Part shown: piece after piece, positions 53,724-63,895 of the stretch
How positions within the stretch are numbered: the stretch's first letter is position 1
How the letters are laid out: each line of letters begins with the position of its first letter
Assembly: GCA_963839725.1 (NCBI GenBank)
Contig: CAWIWT010000001.1
Location: forward strand, 558,001-622,000
Direction: 5' to 3'
Length of the DNA: 64,000 bases
Source of the DNA: Kumtagia sp963839725
GTDB taxonomy: Bacteria > Pseudomonadota > Alphaproteobacteria > Rhizobiales > Rhizobiaceae
Translations under genes and position numbers: made by a program
The notes under the pieces: model-generated
The model's database searches: none
Told to the model about the DNA's origin: nothing
What the model saw: the letters and a program-made list of their open reading frames with translations, nothing else

Positions 53724-54497
53724 TCACCGGTTCTTGAAGTTCGGCGTCCGCTTCTCGGCAAACGCCGCCATGCCTTCCTTCTGGTCCTCGAAGGCAAACA
53801 GCGAGTGGAACAGCCGCCGCTCGAAGCGCAACCCCTCGCCGAGTGTGGTCTCGAACGCGCGGTTGACGGCCTCCTTCACCATCATTGTCGCCGGCAAGGA
53901 AAACTCCGCGATCCTCGCAGCAGCTTTCATCGCCTCATCGAGCAATTCGCCCGCAGGCACGACGCGCGACACCAGACCGCAGCGTTCGGCTTCCGCGACA
54001 TCCATCATCCGTCCAGTCAGGCACATGTCCATCGCCTTCGACTTGCCGACGAAACGGGTCAGCCGCTGCGAGCCGCCCATGCCGGGAATGACGCCAAGCG
54101 TGATCTCCGGCTGTCCGAATTTCGCTGTTTCGGCGGCAATTATGAAGTCGCACATCATTGCAAGCTCGCAGCCGCCACCAAGCGCATAGCCGGACACCGC
54201 CGCGATGATCGGCTTTCGTACACGGGCGAACGCCTCCCAGCCGGTAAAAAAATCGGCCAGATACATTTCGGCGTAGGTTTTGGCCTGCATCTCCTTGATA
54301 TCGGCGCCGGCCGCGAAGGCCTTTTCCGATCCGGTCAACACCATCGCGGCGATATTCGCATCGGCTTCAAACGCTTGCGTGGAGGCGAGCAACTCGGAGA
54401 GCACTTGGCTGTTCAAGGCGTTGAGCGCCTTTGGTCTGTTGATCGTGATCAGGCCGACCTTGCCCCGCGACTCTACAAGGATCGTCTCGTAAGCCAT
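53724..54497 (-). CDS. Enoyl-CoA hydratase
   Basis: A 257-residue crotonase-fold enzyme that hydrates trans-2-enoyl-CoA in fatty acid beta-oxidation. The oxyanion-hole segments AFAAGADIKEM and SGYALGGGCELAMMCDFIIA are present. The two catalytic glutamates of the hydratase form are visible: one in GGGCELAM and the other in FGQPEITLG. ATG 54497 gives a normal family length. It lies between rpsT and mutM on the same strand, the usual rhizobial order. Confidence 0.92.
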   Translation of the reverse strand: MAYETILVESRGKVGLITINRPKALNALNSQVLSELLASTQAFEADANIAAMVLTGSEKAFAAGADIKEMQAKTYAEMYLADFFTGWEAFARVRKPIIAAVSGYALGGGCELAMMCDFIIAAETAKFGQPEITLGVIPGMGGSQRLTRFVGKSKAMDMCLTGRMMDVAEAERCGLVSRVVPAGELLDEAMKAAARIAEFSLPATMMVKEAVNRAFETTLGEGLRFERRLFHSLFAFEDQKEGMAAFAEKRTPNFKNR

Positions 54498-54523
54498 TTC
54501 AGCGCTCCTTCGCCGGTCGAGGT

Positions 54524-54556
54524 TCGTCGGTCGAAATTCGTCGGTCGTCGTTCGGC
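54524..54556. repeat. Short direct repeats of TTCGTCGGTCG
   Basis: TTCGTCGGTCG recurs with small changes between the enoyl-CoA hydratase start and mutM. A similar CGTCGGTCG run is found near 44060-44095. This looks like low-complexity intergenic sequence. Confidence 0.45.
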
Positions 54557-54631
54557 ACGAGTGACTGTTGGCCGACGGGTCGAGCTTCCATCGACGCGTG
54601 ACCGACGACTGACGATCCACGACCGACTAAC

Positions 54632-55525
54632 CTATTTCTGGCAGGAGCGGCAATAGAAGGTCGATCGCCCGGATTGAACTTGTCGTTCGATATGCCCGCC
54701 GCAGCCGAGCCTGGTGCAGGGCTCGCCCTCGCGGTCATAGACGGAGAAGGAGTGTTGGAAATAGCCGAGCGAGCCGTCCGTCTGGATGTGGTCGCGCAAC
54801 GACGAGCCACCGGCTTCGATAGCCTCGGCAATCACCGCGCGAATGGCTTGCGACAGCGCATCGCTGCGGGCAATCGCCTGCTTGCCTTTGCCGGAAATCG
54901 TGCCGGCGCTGCGAGCCGGCGAGAGTTCGGCGCGCCAGAGCGCTTCGCACACATATATATTGCCTAAACCGGCGATCGTCTTCTGGTCGAGCAGTGCCGC
55001 CTTGAGGGGCGCGATCCTGTTGCGCAGCAGGTCGCGCAGCATTGCCCCATCGAGCGCATTGCCGGTGGGTTCCGGACCAAGGCCGGCAAGCATCGGATGG
55101 TTGAGGATGCCATCTTCCGCAAACAGCATGAAGCCGAAGCGGCGCGGATCGTTGAAGATGATGCGCGCAGGCTTGCCACCATTGGCGGTGAGGTGAAACA
55201 CCACGTGATCATGCGCCGCCAGCTTCGAGCGCTCACGATGGAAATCGCCCGGCATCAAACCTTCGCCGTCACCGGCTTCGATGCGAAACGAGCCGGACAT
55301 GCCGAGATGGCAAATCAAAGTCGGCGCGTCCGCGACGTCGATCAGGAGGTATTTTGCCCGCCGTGCAAGTCCGGTAATCGACTTTCCCGCCAGCCGCTCG
55401 GCAAAGTACGGCGGAAACGGGAAGCGCAGATCCTTGCGGCGAAGCTCGACGCGCTCGATCCGCGCGCCCTCCATCACCGGCTGCAAGCCCCGCCGGACCG
55501 TTTCGACCTCGGGTAACTCAGGCAT
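54632..55525 (-). CDS. mutM: Formamidopyrimidine-DNA glycosylase (MutM/Fpg)
   Basis: A 297-residue bifunctional glycosylase/AP-lyase that removes 8-oxoguanine. The catalytic N terminus is PELPEVETVRRGL with Pro2 and Glu3 directly after Met. The helix-two-turn-helix has IAGLGNIYVCEALWRA. The C-terminal zinc finger has four cysteines (CTRLGCGG and YCRSCQK). ATG 55525 is fixed by the need for Pro2; it overlaps the deoB stop by eight bases. Confidence 0.95.
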   Translation of the reverse strand: MPELPEVETVRRGLQPVMEGARIERVELRRKDLRFPFPPYFAERLAGKSITGLARRAKYLLIDVADAPTLICHLGMSGSFRIEAGDGEGLMPGDFHRERSKLAAHDHVVFHLTANGGKPARIIFNDPRRFGFMLFAEDGILNHPMLAGLGPEPTGNALDGAMLRDLLRNRIAPLKAALLDQKTIAGLGNIYVCEALWRAELSPARSAGTISGKGKQAIARSDALSQAIRAVIAEAIEAGGSSLRDHIQTDGSLGYFQHSFSVYDREGEPCTRLGCGGHIERQVQSGRSTFYCRSCQK

Positions 55526-56756
55526 GGTTTGCAATCGACCGCGCAAACGGGGTTCCGTGCGGACCTTTCTCCAGGCCGAGATGCTCAGCGATTGTTTCGC
55601 CGATATCCGCATATGTCGGGCGCAGTCCGACCGACCCGCCCTTGCCGCCGGCGATGATCCCAAAAACCGGCACGCGTTCGCGCGTGTGATCACTGCCATG
55701 CCAGGTCGGATCGCAGCCATGGTCGGCGGTGAGCAGCAGCAGATCGCCATATTTGAGCTTTGCCAGCGCCTCAGGCAGCCGGCGATCGAAGGCTTCGAGT
55801 GCGGCCGCATAGCCGGCGACATCGCGGCGGTGTCCAAACTCCGTGTCAAAGTCGACAAAATTGGCAAAGACGAGGTCGCCGTCGGCGGCTTCATCCATGG
55901 CATCGAGCGTCTTGTCGAACAGCGGTAGATTGCCTGGCGCCTTGCGAACCTCGCTGACGCCGCGATGGGTGAAGATATCGCCGATCTTGCCCATGCAGAT
56001 CGTCTTGCGGCCATCGGCCAGGAGTCGGTCGAGAATAGTCGGCTCCGGCGGCGGCACGGCGAGATCGCGGCGATTACCGGTGCGTTCGAAAGTAGCGGCG
56101 GTTTCGCCGATAAACGGACGCGCGATCACCCGGCCGATGTTCAGCGGATCGACGAGCTTACGGACCGTCCTGCACAGCGCGTAAAGCCGCTCCAGGCCGA
56201 AATGCGTCTCATGCGCGGCGATCTGGATGACGGAATCGGCGGATGTGTAGCAGATCGGCTTACCGGTGCGAATGTGCTCCTCGCCGAACTTCTCGATTAT
56301 CGCCGTGCCGGACGCGTGGCAATTGGCGAGGATGCCGGGCAGATTTCCGCGGCTGACGATCGCGTCCACCAGATCCTTTGGAAACGTCGGAACCGTTTGG
56401 GGAAAATAGCCCCAGTTGAAAGGCACCGGTACCCCGGCAATTTCCCAGTGACCGGTGATTGTGTCCTTGCCGTTTGATGTTTCTTCTGCGGCGCCGTTGA
56501 ACGAGCCGTCGCGCGACTGCGCTTCCGGGAACGGGTCCGTTCCGTTTGCTAATCGCGCGGCCTGTCCTAGCCCGAGAGAAGCCATTACAGGCAGAGTAAG
56601 CTTACCCTTACGTAGCCCTTCGCGATCGGCATTGCCGGCAGCGGCAGCCTTTGCGATATGGCCAAGCGTGTCGGACCCATCGTCGCCGAAGCGCCCGGCA
56701 TCGGGAGCCCCGCCTATGCCGAAGGAATCGAGAACAAAGAGAAATGCGCGCGCCAT
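55518..56756 (-). CDS. deoB: Phosphopentomutase
   Basis: A 412-residue metalloenzyme of the alkaline phosphatase superfamily interconverting ribose 1- and 5-phosphate (and the deoxy forms) in nucleoside salvage. Metal-binding segments: FVLDSFGIGGAPDAGRFGD at the N terminus and LLLTADHGCDPTWHGSDHTRE near the C terminus. The length is normal. Its end overlaps the mutM start, which suggests shared transcription although the functions differ. Confidence 0.95.
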   Translation of the reverse strand: MARAFLFVLDSFGIGGAPDAGRFGDDGSDTLGHIAKAAAAGNADREGLRKGKLTLPVMASLGLGQAARLANGTDPFPEAQSRDGSFNGAAEETSNGKDTITGHWEIAGVPVPFNWGYFPQTVPTFPKDLVDAIVSRGNLPGILANCHASGTAIIEKFGEEHIRTGKPICYTSADSVIQIAAHETHFGLERLYALCRTVRKLVDPLNIGRVIARPFIGETAATFERTGNRRDLAVPPPEPTILDRLLADGRKTICMGKIGDIFTHRGVSEVRKAPGNLPLFDKTLDAMDEAADGDLVFANFVDFDTEFGHRRDVAGYAAALEAFDRRLPEALAKLKYGDLLLLTADHGCDPTWHGSDHTRERVPVFGIIAGGKGGSVGLRPTYADIGETIAEHLGLEKGPHGTPFARSIANHA

Positions 56757-57260
56757 GGTTCAATCCGAGGAACATCCACTGTGACAAATAGGCTTGGGTT
56801 TCAGGATTGGCAAACCGAGAGGGGAGGCCATTAAGCTTTGTGAACACCGGCTGAACGCGCGCAGTGGCTACGGTTCAGGCAGCCCATGCACAATGAGCCG
56901 CATCCAGTTTGTTTGGGTGCAGTCATGCTTATATCGCGTCTTGCCGCTGTTCTTGTCCTCGTTCTCTCCTTTGGCGCTGCCATGTCCCACATCGTGGGCC
57001 GCAACGTCGACCACATGAACATCCAGCCGACCTCGATGAGCCTTTGCGACTCCTCGGGCAGGCGTCCTTGCCCGTAGGCGCTTCTCACCGACTCTCCACC
57101 AGGCTTCTCCGCGAAGGACTCGATTCCAACCAAACTCGTTGCTAGGTTGTCGCGCCAGTTCGGCTGCCGAATTCCGTTGCTTCCTGTTCGCAGCTTTTGT
57201 CTCAGCCGAGACGAGCCTCCATGCGGCAAGGACGCGGCAGGGACGGATGAGAGGTTTTTT
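56757..57260. other. Intergenic region, no gene supported
   Basis: About 500 bases between the divergent deoB and SMP-30 genes. Short open frames occur, one with a signal-like hydrophobic stretch (56934-56985), but I find no conserved motif or convincing ribosome-binding site for any. Promoters for both flanking genes should be here. Confidence 0.5.
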
Positions 57261-58169
57261 ATGAGCGCAGATTACGAAATTCTTGATCCACGCTTCCGCC
57301 GTTTGTTCAACGGCAGCGCCAAGGTTGAGAAGCTGTTCACGGGTTGCCGGTGGGCCGAAGGCCCGGCGTATTTTGCAGCTGGCCGCTATGTCGTCTGGTC
57401 GGACATTCCGAACAACCGGATGCTGCGCTTCGATGAGGCGGATGGACGGGTAAGCGTCTTTCGCGAGCCATGTGGCAATTCGAACGGCAACACGACCGAC
57501 CGCCAGGGCCGGTTGGTGTCCTGCGAACATGGCGGACGACGCGTCAGCCGTACCGAACATGACGGCAGCATCGTCACCATTGCCGACCGCTGGCAGGGCA
57601 AGCGCCTCAATTCGCCGAATGATGTCGTCGTCAAATCCGATGGATCGATCTGGTTCACCGATCCCGCCTACGGTATCGAGACGGACTATGAGGGCGATAG
57701 GGCCGAAAGCGAGATCGGCGCTTGCTACGTCTACCGTGTCGATGCAGGTACTGGTGCGGTTGACGCCGTAATCACCGATATGATGAGGCCGAATGGGATT
57801 GCCTTCTCGCCCGACGAGAGCAAGCTCTACGTCGTCGATACGGGCCGTACGCATGGTGACCATCATCCAGCGCATATGCGGGTCTTCGATGTGAAGGGCA
57901 GCAAGGTCTCCGGCGGAGATGTGTTCGCCGATTGCACCGCTGGGCTGTTCGATGGGTTCCGGCTCGACACGGAAGGCCGCATCTGGACGAGCGCCGGCGA
58001 CGGCATCCATTGCTACGACCCGGACGGAACGTTGATCGGTAAAGTGAAGGTTCCGGAGGTCGTCGCCAACTGCGTGTTCGGCGGGCCCAAGCGCAACATC
58101 TTGTATATCTGCGGTACGACTTCGTTCTACGCAGTCCGCCTGATGGTCAACGGACTGAAACTGTACTAG
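57261..58169 (+). CDS. SMP-30/gluconolactonase family protein
   Basis: A 302-residue six-bladed beta-propeller lactonase-like enzyme. Metal ligands of the family are visible: Glu in RWAEGPAYF, the Asn of LNSPNDVVV, and Asp in the PDESKLYVVDTG region. CGNSNGNTTDRQGRLVSCEHG is the typical glycine-rich blade. Such enzymes hydrolyse sugar lactones or similar esters. The sugar is unknown and there is no operon partner. ATG 57261 is chosen because upstream codons are not conserved. Confidence 0.87.
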   Translation: MSADYEILDPRFRRLFNGSAKVEKLFTGCRWAEGPAYFAAGRYVVWSDIPNNRMLRFDEADGRVSVFREPCGNSNGNTTDRQGRLVSCEHGGRRVSRTEHDGSIVTIADRWQGKRLNSPNDVVVKSDGSIWFTDPAYGIETDYEGDRAESEIGACYVYRVDAGTGAVDAVITDMMRPNGIAFSPDESKLYVVDTGRTHGDHHPAHMRVFDVKGSKVSGGDVFADCTAGLFDGFRLDTEGRIWTSAGDGIHCYDPDGTLIGKVKVPEVVANCVFGGPKRNILYICGTTSFYAVRLMVNGLKLY

Positions 58170-58408
58170 CCGCAAGGCCAGTGATTGGGACCTCGGAGCA
58201 ATAGCATAATTTTCGCGCAGTCCATTGCGGGCGCTCCGTCAGAGCGGCGTTGCGCGAGAGCAAGCATTATCGGATCAGCCACAGCGTCAATATTGAACGC
58301 GATTGCGAGACATTGTTCCTTCGGCGCAAACCATCCGCGGCCGAGGGAAAGGCAAACTTTGTAGAAGCAAATGCAGTATCTGTATTTGAAGTTTTTGTTG
58401 CGAAATCT

Positions 58409-58768
58409 CTAAATTATTTCTGTATACGAAAATGTTGCTGCAAGAACTGCCAAAATCAAAATAATAATTCCTGAAAGAAACCATTTCAGAGTGCGCTTGT
58501 ATATTGGTTCCTGATCGTCGTTGACCTGCAATGATCGCCAGAGCGCCACAAGCTGAATGGCCACAGACAGCAAGAGCAGAGTTGCGGCGATCCTGGAGGT
58601 TGCCGTCCAATTTCCCTCGGCTTCAAAGCTCCAGTACTGGAAGAAATAGAGCGTGAAGCCCAGCATCACGGTAATCGCCGTGATGACGCCTTGCCGATAG
58701 CCGTTGGGCAGGGCTTTGGGCGCCTCGCGGTGTCCCGCCCGATTGTTATCCTCTCCGAGGGCCGTCAT
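58409..58768 (-). CDS. Small three-helix membrane protein
   Basis: A 119-residue protein with three predicted membrane helices at about 28-46, 60-78 and 95-114. The first 27 residues are hydrophilic (NNRAGHREAPKALPNG), and a charged loop NDDQEPIYKR lies between helices 2 and 3. I do not recognise the family. ATG 58768 gives the full hydrophilic head. AT-rich sequence follows the 3-prime end (58380-58480). Confidence 0.6.
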   Translation of the reverse strand: MTALGEDNNRAGHREAPKALPNGYRQGVITAITVMLGFTLYFFQYWSFEAEGNWTATSRIAATLLLLSVAIQLVALWRSLQVNDDQEPIYKRTLKWFLSGIIILILAVLAATFSYTEII

Positions 58769-58888
58769 CGGCCCTCGCGGTTGTTGCGGCTTGCAGTGCG
58801 TTTTGGCATCGATCTGACATTCCCCAAGCCACCATGTTGCAGGGGCGTCGCGCGGCTGTAAAGCCGCGTTGCGCGCGCCGGGCCGCGA

Positions 58889-59194
58889 TCAGTCCTTTAC
58901 TGTTACGCGATACTCGCAGCGTTTGACCGGGCAGTGTTTGTCATCGACCGTCGGCACGCTGGCGAAGCGGAGGACTTCCTCCGGCTTGCAGAAGCGCGAT
59001 CCAAAGACATAGCGGTCATAAAGTGGGATCGAGGGGTTGCGGGCCGAGCGATAGCGCAAGACCGCCATGCCCTCGTTGGCGATGGTCTGCAGAACCCGTT
59101 TGCAATTCCAATTCTTGATGTCGTAGACCGCCGCGTTTGCCGGAACCGCCGAGATTGCGAGGAGTGCCGAAAGGATGAGTGCAGTCGCTTTCAT
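58889..59194 (-). CDS. Small secreted hypothetical protein
   Basis: A 101-residue protein with a signal peptide (KATALILSALLAISAVPANA) and a short mature domain of about 80 residues containing four cysteines (NWNCKR, FCKPEE, HCPVKRC). The cysteines suggest one or two disulfides in the periplasm. I do not recognise the family. ATG 59194 is used; an ATG 12 bases earlier is less likely given the ribosome-binding spacing. Confidence 0.6.
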   Translation of the reverse strand: MKATALILSALLAISAVPANAAVYDIKNWNCKRVLQTIANEGMAVLRYRSARNPSIPLYDRYVFGSRFCKPEEVLRFASVPTVDDKHCPVKRCEYRVTVKD

Positions 59195-59727
59195 TGAAGT
59201 CTCCAAAAAGGATGCCGCGACGTTGGTTCTTTGTGGCTCGGCATCGAATGCTGTTTGATAGGATAAAGCCGTGCCGGACCGATGGCGTCGAAAAAGCCGG
59301 TTGTATCCAATATCGTTTCGACTACGCTGCCAATCTTACGCGGCCATCGAATCGCTGTCGCAGCCAAGCCGCACCGAATGCTTAATAAATTCTAAACTGA
59401 AGCTTCGGGACGCGACTCACCACGCTGCGATCAGCGTATTCGCGACAGGCGCTGCCAACAAAGTTCTCTCAAAAATCTGCGTCGTCGAGCGAACTATCGA
59501 CCATACAACAATCGACCGCAAAGCCTACTGTATTGGAGCTTTCTAGGCACTTTCGATACGACCTGACATGCATGGACACTATAGCGGGTTTACCCAACGT
59601 AAGCCTTGGCAAAATCCTTTCGATATTACTGGTCACAATTTAAGTTGATCGCCGATTGACCGCCCCGGACTGACATTTTGGTTTGCTATTAACGAGTTCG
59701 TGCTAGCATTTCAAAAAAGGGCATGGG
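59195..59727. other. Intergenic region, no gene supported
   Basis: About 530 bases without a supported gene. The last 150 bases are AT-rich and probably contain the promoter for the transporter gene starting at 59728. Confidence 0.5.
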
Positions 59728-61738
59728 GTGGAATCGTTGATTCGCACTAGGGTCGTTCGGCCCCTGCTGCGTATCTCGGGACTATGGCTCCGCGGAAAGG
59801 GTAAACCCCCGCCGCAGACGCCGGTTTCCACGATGCGTGGCTTTTGGGGCCTCATGCGCGCCTATTGGTTCTCGGACCAATGGCAAGAGGCGTGGGCACT
59901 GACCGCGGCGGTCGCCGTGATCACAATAGTGTCCAACAAGACCGGTGTTTGGCTTACGAAAGCCGCGGGCGAACTCGCCAATTCAATCGCCTATTTCCAT
60001 CTCGCGAGCAACAAGACGGCCCTGGCGTCCGTCCTTACCAGTGCGGGTATGCTCGTTCTCATCGTGATCCTCAAGGATCTGGGTATCGCCGGCGCGCTAC
60101 GTCTGTGTAACGCGACATTGCACCGAAAATGGCGCAGTTGGCTCAACGGCCGCTTCAACGGCGCACTCCTCGATACCAATCACACTCATTACCACGTTCA
60201 GCATGGCGGCCGCGGCCAGGACGGCCGCGACATGCCGCCTCCGGATAATATTGATCAGCGCGTCCATGAATCGATCAAGGACATGACTGGTGGCGCGATC
60301 GGTTTGGCGTCGGGAGCCTTTGGCGCGGTGTCGGCGCTGGTGATCTATGGCTACGAGCTTGTCAAAATGTCTCAGCCGGTCGCCGGCTTCGCGTTCCTTG
60401 GCGATTACGGCTTCGCGGTCCTGGCTTTCGCCGCTGTCGCGATCTACGTACCGCTCAACACCTATGTCGCCTTGAAGATCGGCAAATTGCTGGAGCGGCT
60501 CAACACCTTGATGCAGAAGGCGGAGGGCAGCTATCGCGCTGAACTGACGACCTTCCTTCGCCGCAGCTTTCACGTTGCCGCATCGAATGGCGAAGCGGTG
60601 CAGACCGACATGCACAGCCGCCTTTACAGTGACATCGATCGAACCTGGGCCCGGCAGAATTGGCTGAACACAGGCTATGCCGCCTTCGAGTTCGATCTAC
60701 GACTATGTGTCCTTCCGCATTGTCGCCTACGCGCCCGGATTGCTGCCCTATATGTCGCAGAAGCTGAGCTTCAAGGACTACATTACCGGCGCGGAAATGG
60801 TGAACCAGGTCATCCGCCAGTGTTCCTGGTTCATCCATGTCATGCCGGCAATCGCGTCGCTGAAGGCCAATGCGCGGCGGATGACCGACCTTGCCGATGC
60901 GATTGAGCACGTGCAGCAGCCCGCCGACTTCTATCGCCAGACCGGCCGCTTCGACTTCCGCTTTGCCAACCAGCATCCATTGTTCGGCCTGACCGTGCGC
61001 CAACTGGAGTTGACGCATGCCGGCGACGACGCCGAACCGTTTGTGACGGCGCCGCTCCTGCGGTTCCGCCGCGGCGAGTGGACCTTCATGAAAGGCGAAT
61101 CCGGTTGTGGCAAATCGAGCCTTATCAAGGCGGTGAACGGATTATGGCCGCATGGCAGCGGCGAAATCGCCTTCCCCGAAGGCGTCACCACGTTTTATGC
61201 CGCGCAGGACGTCAGGCTATCGCAGGTGTCGCTCAAGCAGCTCGTTTGCTTGCCCGACTGCGAGCACGATCATGTGGATACGACCGCCGCCGCCGCCCTG
61301 CACAAGGCAGGGCTGGGCGAGTTCATCGAATCCATGACGGATACCCATCGCGACGGAAAATCCTGGGACGAAACGCTTTCCGGCGGGCAGAAGCAGAAGC
61401 TGGTTCTCGCCCGAATCCTCCTGCACAAGCCCGGACTGCTGTTCCTCGATGAGGCGACAGGGGCGCTCGATGGAGTTGCCAAGATCGCTTTCCACCAGGC
61501 GATCAAGGACACCTGTCCCGGCATCACAGTGATAAGCGTCATGCACGAACTGGAGCCGCCTCGGTCGGCGAAGGGCGAGGAGTTCTACAACAGCGTCCTG
61601 TCGATTGCCGGCGGTGTTGCTTCGAAGATGCCGTTGCGGCCCGACCTGCCGGTGGAAATCACCAAGATCTTGGCGCGACCCGGGAGACAAGTCCGTGTGC
61701 TCGCGCCCCGCATACACCAGAAGCACGATCTGGAATAA
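59728..61738 (+). pseudogene. SbmA/BacA-like ABC transporter (YddA type), single-base frameshift
   Basis: About 669 residues if one base near 60691-60694 is dropped. The N-terminal half is an ABC_membrane_2 (SbmA/BacA-like) membrane domain with NATLHRKWRSWLNGRFNGAL and DNIDQRVHESIKDMTGG. The C-terminal half is an ATPase: Walker A GESGCGKSSL, signature LSGGQKQKL, Walker B LLFLDEATGALD. The break lies near the last membrane segment, so each half is otherwise intact. Relatives import or export peptides or very-long-chain fatty acyl groups; BacA of rhizobia is essential in symbiosis with some legumes. GTG 59728 is the likely start. Confidence 0.8.
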
Positions 61739-61767
61739 TTGGCAGCGAGGCCAGTTCTAAAGCCGCA

Positions 61768-62609
61768 TCAGAGGTTCTTCGGAAACGCAGCAATCGCGAC
61801 GGCGTTGAGAGCGTCTAGATCGACCCATCCTTTCAGCCGCGCAGTGTTGCCGACTTCGCCATCAATCTGACCGCTGGGCTGGAAGCGCCTTTTTACAAAC
61901 CGGACTGCCAGCCATTTCCTTGCCCGCCATCGGCAGTCATCCAGTCGGACATCGGCGTCGTCAGATAGCAGATACCCGCGCCACTAATATTGACCTTGAA
62001 CGCGCCCGGCTGGCCGGGCGGGGTGACTGGAACGCGCCCAAACACCCGGCCCGGAAACTCTCCACAGCCGGTACCTTTTGCTCCGGCGGCTTTCTGGCCA
62101 GCGGTCAGCGTTCCGTGCGCCGGCAAAAGCGCTTTGCAGACTTCCATGAACCGCCGGCGGATTGGCGACTGCGGGCCGGCACCCGGCTGCGAGCTGCCCG
62201 CCGTCGCGTTTGGGGCGTGCCGATGGGCGTCGGGGGTTGGACCGGTCCGGGGACGCTGACACCGCCACCCGGCGCGGCTGCGCCACCGCTGGAGCAGGCT
62301 CGCGAGAACGCCCAGCGCCTTCAGCAACTGCCTGTTCGGTCTTCTGGCCGGGATCGATGCGGCCATCGGCGGATCCGGTGTTCTGCGACTGAAACCGCTT
62401 GATTGCCCCGCAAGTCACCGGGCCGCAGAGCCCGTCGAGATCGAGGGGGGCATCGGGCCGCCCTTGGCGGAAGGCACGGCGTTCAGCAACTTCTGTATGA
62501 GCTGCACATCCGCTTTCTGGTTTGCACCGCCAAATCCGACCGAGCGCCCGATAATGCTCTGCAGAAACGCCAATTCATCCTCCCCGGCGAGACGAGCCAA
62601 TCGGCGCAT
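61768..62609 (-). pseudogene. Peptidoglycan-binding-domain gene with several frameshifts
   Basis: Three consecutive frames carry one protein. The first reads FLQSIIGRSVGFGGANQKAD, then VQLIQKLLNAVPSAKGGP. The frame then shifts at a six-G run (62445-62450) to DLDGLCGPVTCGAIKRFQSQ, the conserved core of a peptidoglycan-binding (PG_binding_1) repeat. It shifts again near 62330 to LLKALGVLASLL, and near 61900 to KRRFQPSGQIDGEVGNTARL, ending at 61768. The C-terminal half is not recognised. Some shifts occur in homopolymers and may be sequence errors, but three in 840 bases favours decay. Confidence 0.6.
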
Positions 62610-62671
62610 ATGATGGCGTCAGCACGCGGATGGCGCAACTTTCACAGTTGCTGATGTCGCTTTGGCAATTC

Positions 62672-62943
62672 TAGAGCAAGATGAGGTTAGGTCCGGTCAG
62701 TTCTGTTTCACGGACGGCGATGCGATCCACGCGGAGGGTCGCGAAGGCAGTAGCGGGGTTACGGCCGAGCGGGCCGACAACGTGGGCGCCCGCCGCCCGG
62801 AAACCCGAAGGGCCGGGCTGGTTTGGTACCAAATCCTTCGGCTTTTGCCTTGGCCGTAGCAATGCGTACGACCGCGGCAAAATCGTCGCCCTTGGCCCAA
62901 ACCATCGCCCTCAGAACGATCGAACCTAATCTCATCCTGCTCT
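62672..62943. repeat. MITE-like repeat, copy 2 (intact)
   Basis: About 272 bases with terminal inverted arms AGAGCAAGATGAGGTTAGGT (62673-62692) and its near inverse at 62924-62943 (two mismatches in 20). The inside is the reverse complement of the repeat at 18132, with long matches such as AGCCCGGCCCTTCGGGTTTC. No transposase is encoded, so it is a non-autonomous element. Confidence 0.78.
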
Positions 62944-63673
62944 CGGAATGCCATGCGCCAGCACCGGTGGGTGACAACCGAAAGCAGTTGCATGCGAGTG
63001 ATTCGGCCTGGTTCAACCTGCTCAAAAAGCTCCCGGCGCGATTGCCGTCAGCAGTGGGATTGAAGCGCTGGCAACGGCGGTTTGGCTGTGATCAAGCCGC
63101 AAAGTGGTATGAACCAATCGGTTTCCCTGTCACGTCTGGACAGGTTTGTCCGAAACCCTGACGTCACAAATACAGAGAAGGTCGCAGAGTGCCTTAGCCG
63201 GCGTCGGGAGAAACCGGCAGTGCGTTGGGCGACATAGCTACCCCCCGAGCTACCCCAGTCGCTCGACGGAGGGGAGCGGAGCAATCACAAGATTTCTCCG
63301 CTCCCAGCCGCGCGATAGCCCACCCCCCGAGCTGCGTCTTCCAATGCGTGAGTCCATGCGCCGCAGCAAAGCAATGTTTCTGTGAGAGCGTAAGAAGTCG
63401 TGAAGGGACTTGCGACTGACAACGCTTTGCGTGCGGGTGAGAAAAAAAACCCGGCCTGAGCCGGGTTTGAATTATCCATCTGTCATGTCAGAAAAGCAAA
63501 AAAATGAGCCATGCGGTGTTAGATCGCATGGCTGCCGTTGGGGAACATACGCATCTTCGGCACAAGCGCAAGTTAACTATTCGTTAATGATTAATTTTGC
63601 CCGTCGCTGTCGCTTTCGCGCCGCAGCGCCAGCCTCCAAGTCGCCAAACTCAGGGTTCGACGGTCCGCACTTC
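62944..63673. other. Intergenic region with one terminator, no gene supported
   Basis: About 730 bases with no recognisable gene. Apart from the minus-strand terminator at 63442-63468 I find no motif. Short open frames crossing it have no conserved content. Confidence 0.45.
63442..63468 (-). terminator. Rho-independent terminator
   Basis: Minus-strand AAACCCGGC and GCCGGGTTT form a perfect 9-bp stem with loop TCAG, then TTTTT. It lies about 205 bases beyond the stop of the gene at 63674-63895 and would end that transcript. Confidence 0.85.
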
Positions 63674-63895
63674 CTATACGACACGCGTTTCCGGGCTGCA
63701 TGTTAGAGCCTCGCTCTTGATGGGACGAGTTGAAATGCCAAGCCGAAAGCGTTGGCCTGTCGCGAAAGACACTGCGAACAACTCAAGTTCAAACAAATGT
63801 CTTGTCGTCTCACCGGCTTCGGTGAGCAAGACGCACCACGTGTCGGCGTCGGCGATAATCTCGACAGCGTTGGCGGCGGGCACCTGAACGGTCAC
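63674..63895 (-). CDS. Small hypothetical protein (73 residues)
   Basis: A 73-residue protein starting at GTG 63895 with GAGGAG eight bases upstream. It begins TVQVPAANAVEIIADADTWC and contains LFELELFAVSFATGQRFRLG; the alternating hydrophobic pattern suggests a small beta-rich fold. I do not recognise it. A terminator on the same strand lies downstream. Confidence 0.55.
   Translation of the reverse strand: MTVQVPAANAVEIIADADTWCVLLTEAGETTRHLFELELFAVSFATGQRFRLGISTRPIKSEALTCSPETRVV

Noticed and set aside
56868..58175. Long open frame antisense to the SMP-30 gene
   Set aside because: It has no recognisable domain and runs opposite to a well-supported enzyme gene with complete family motifs.
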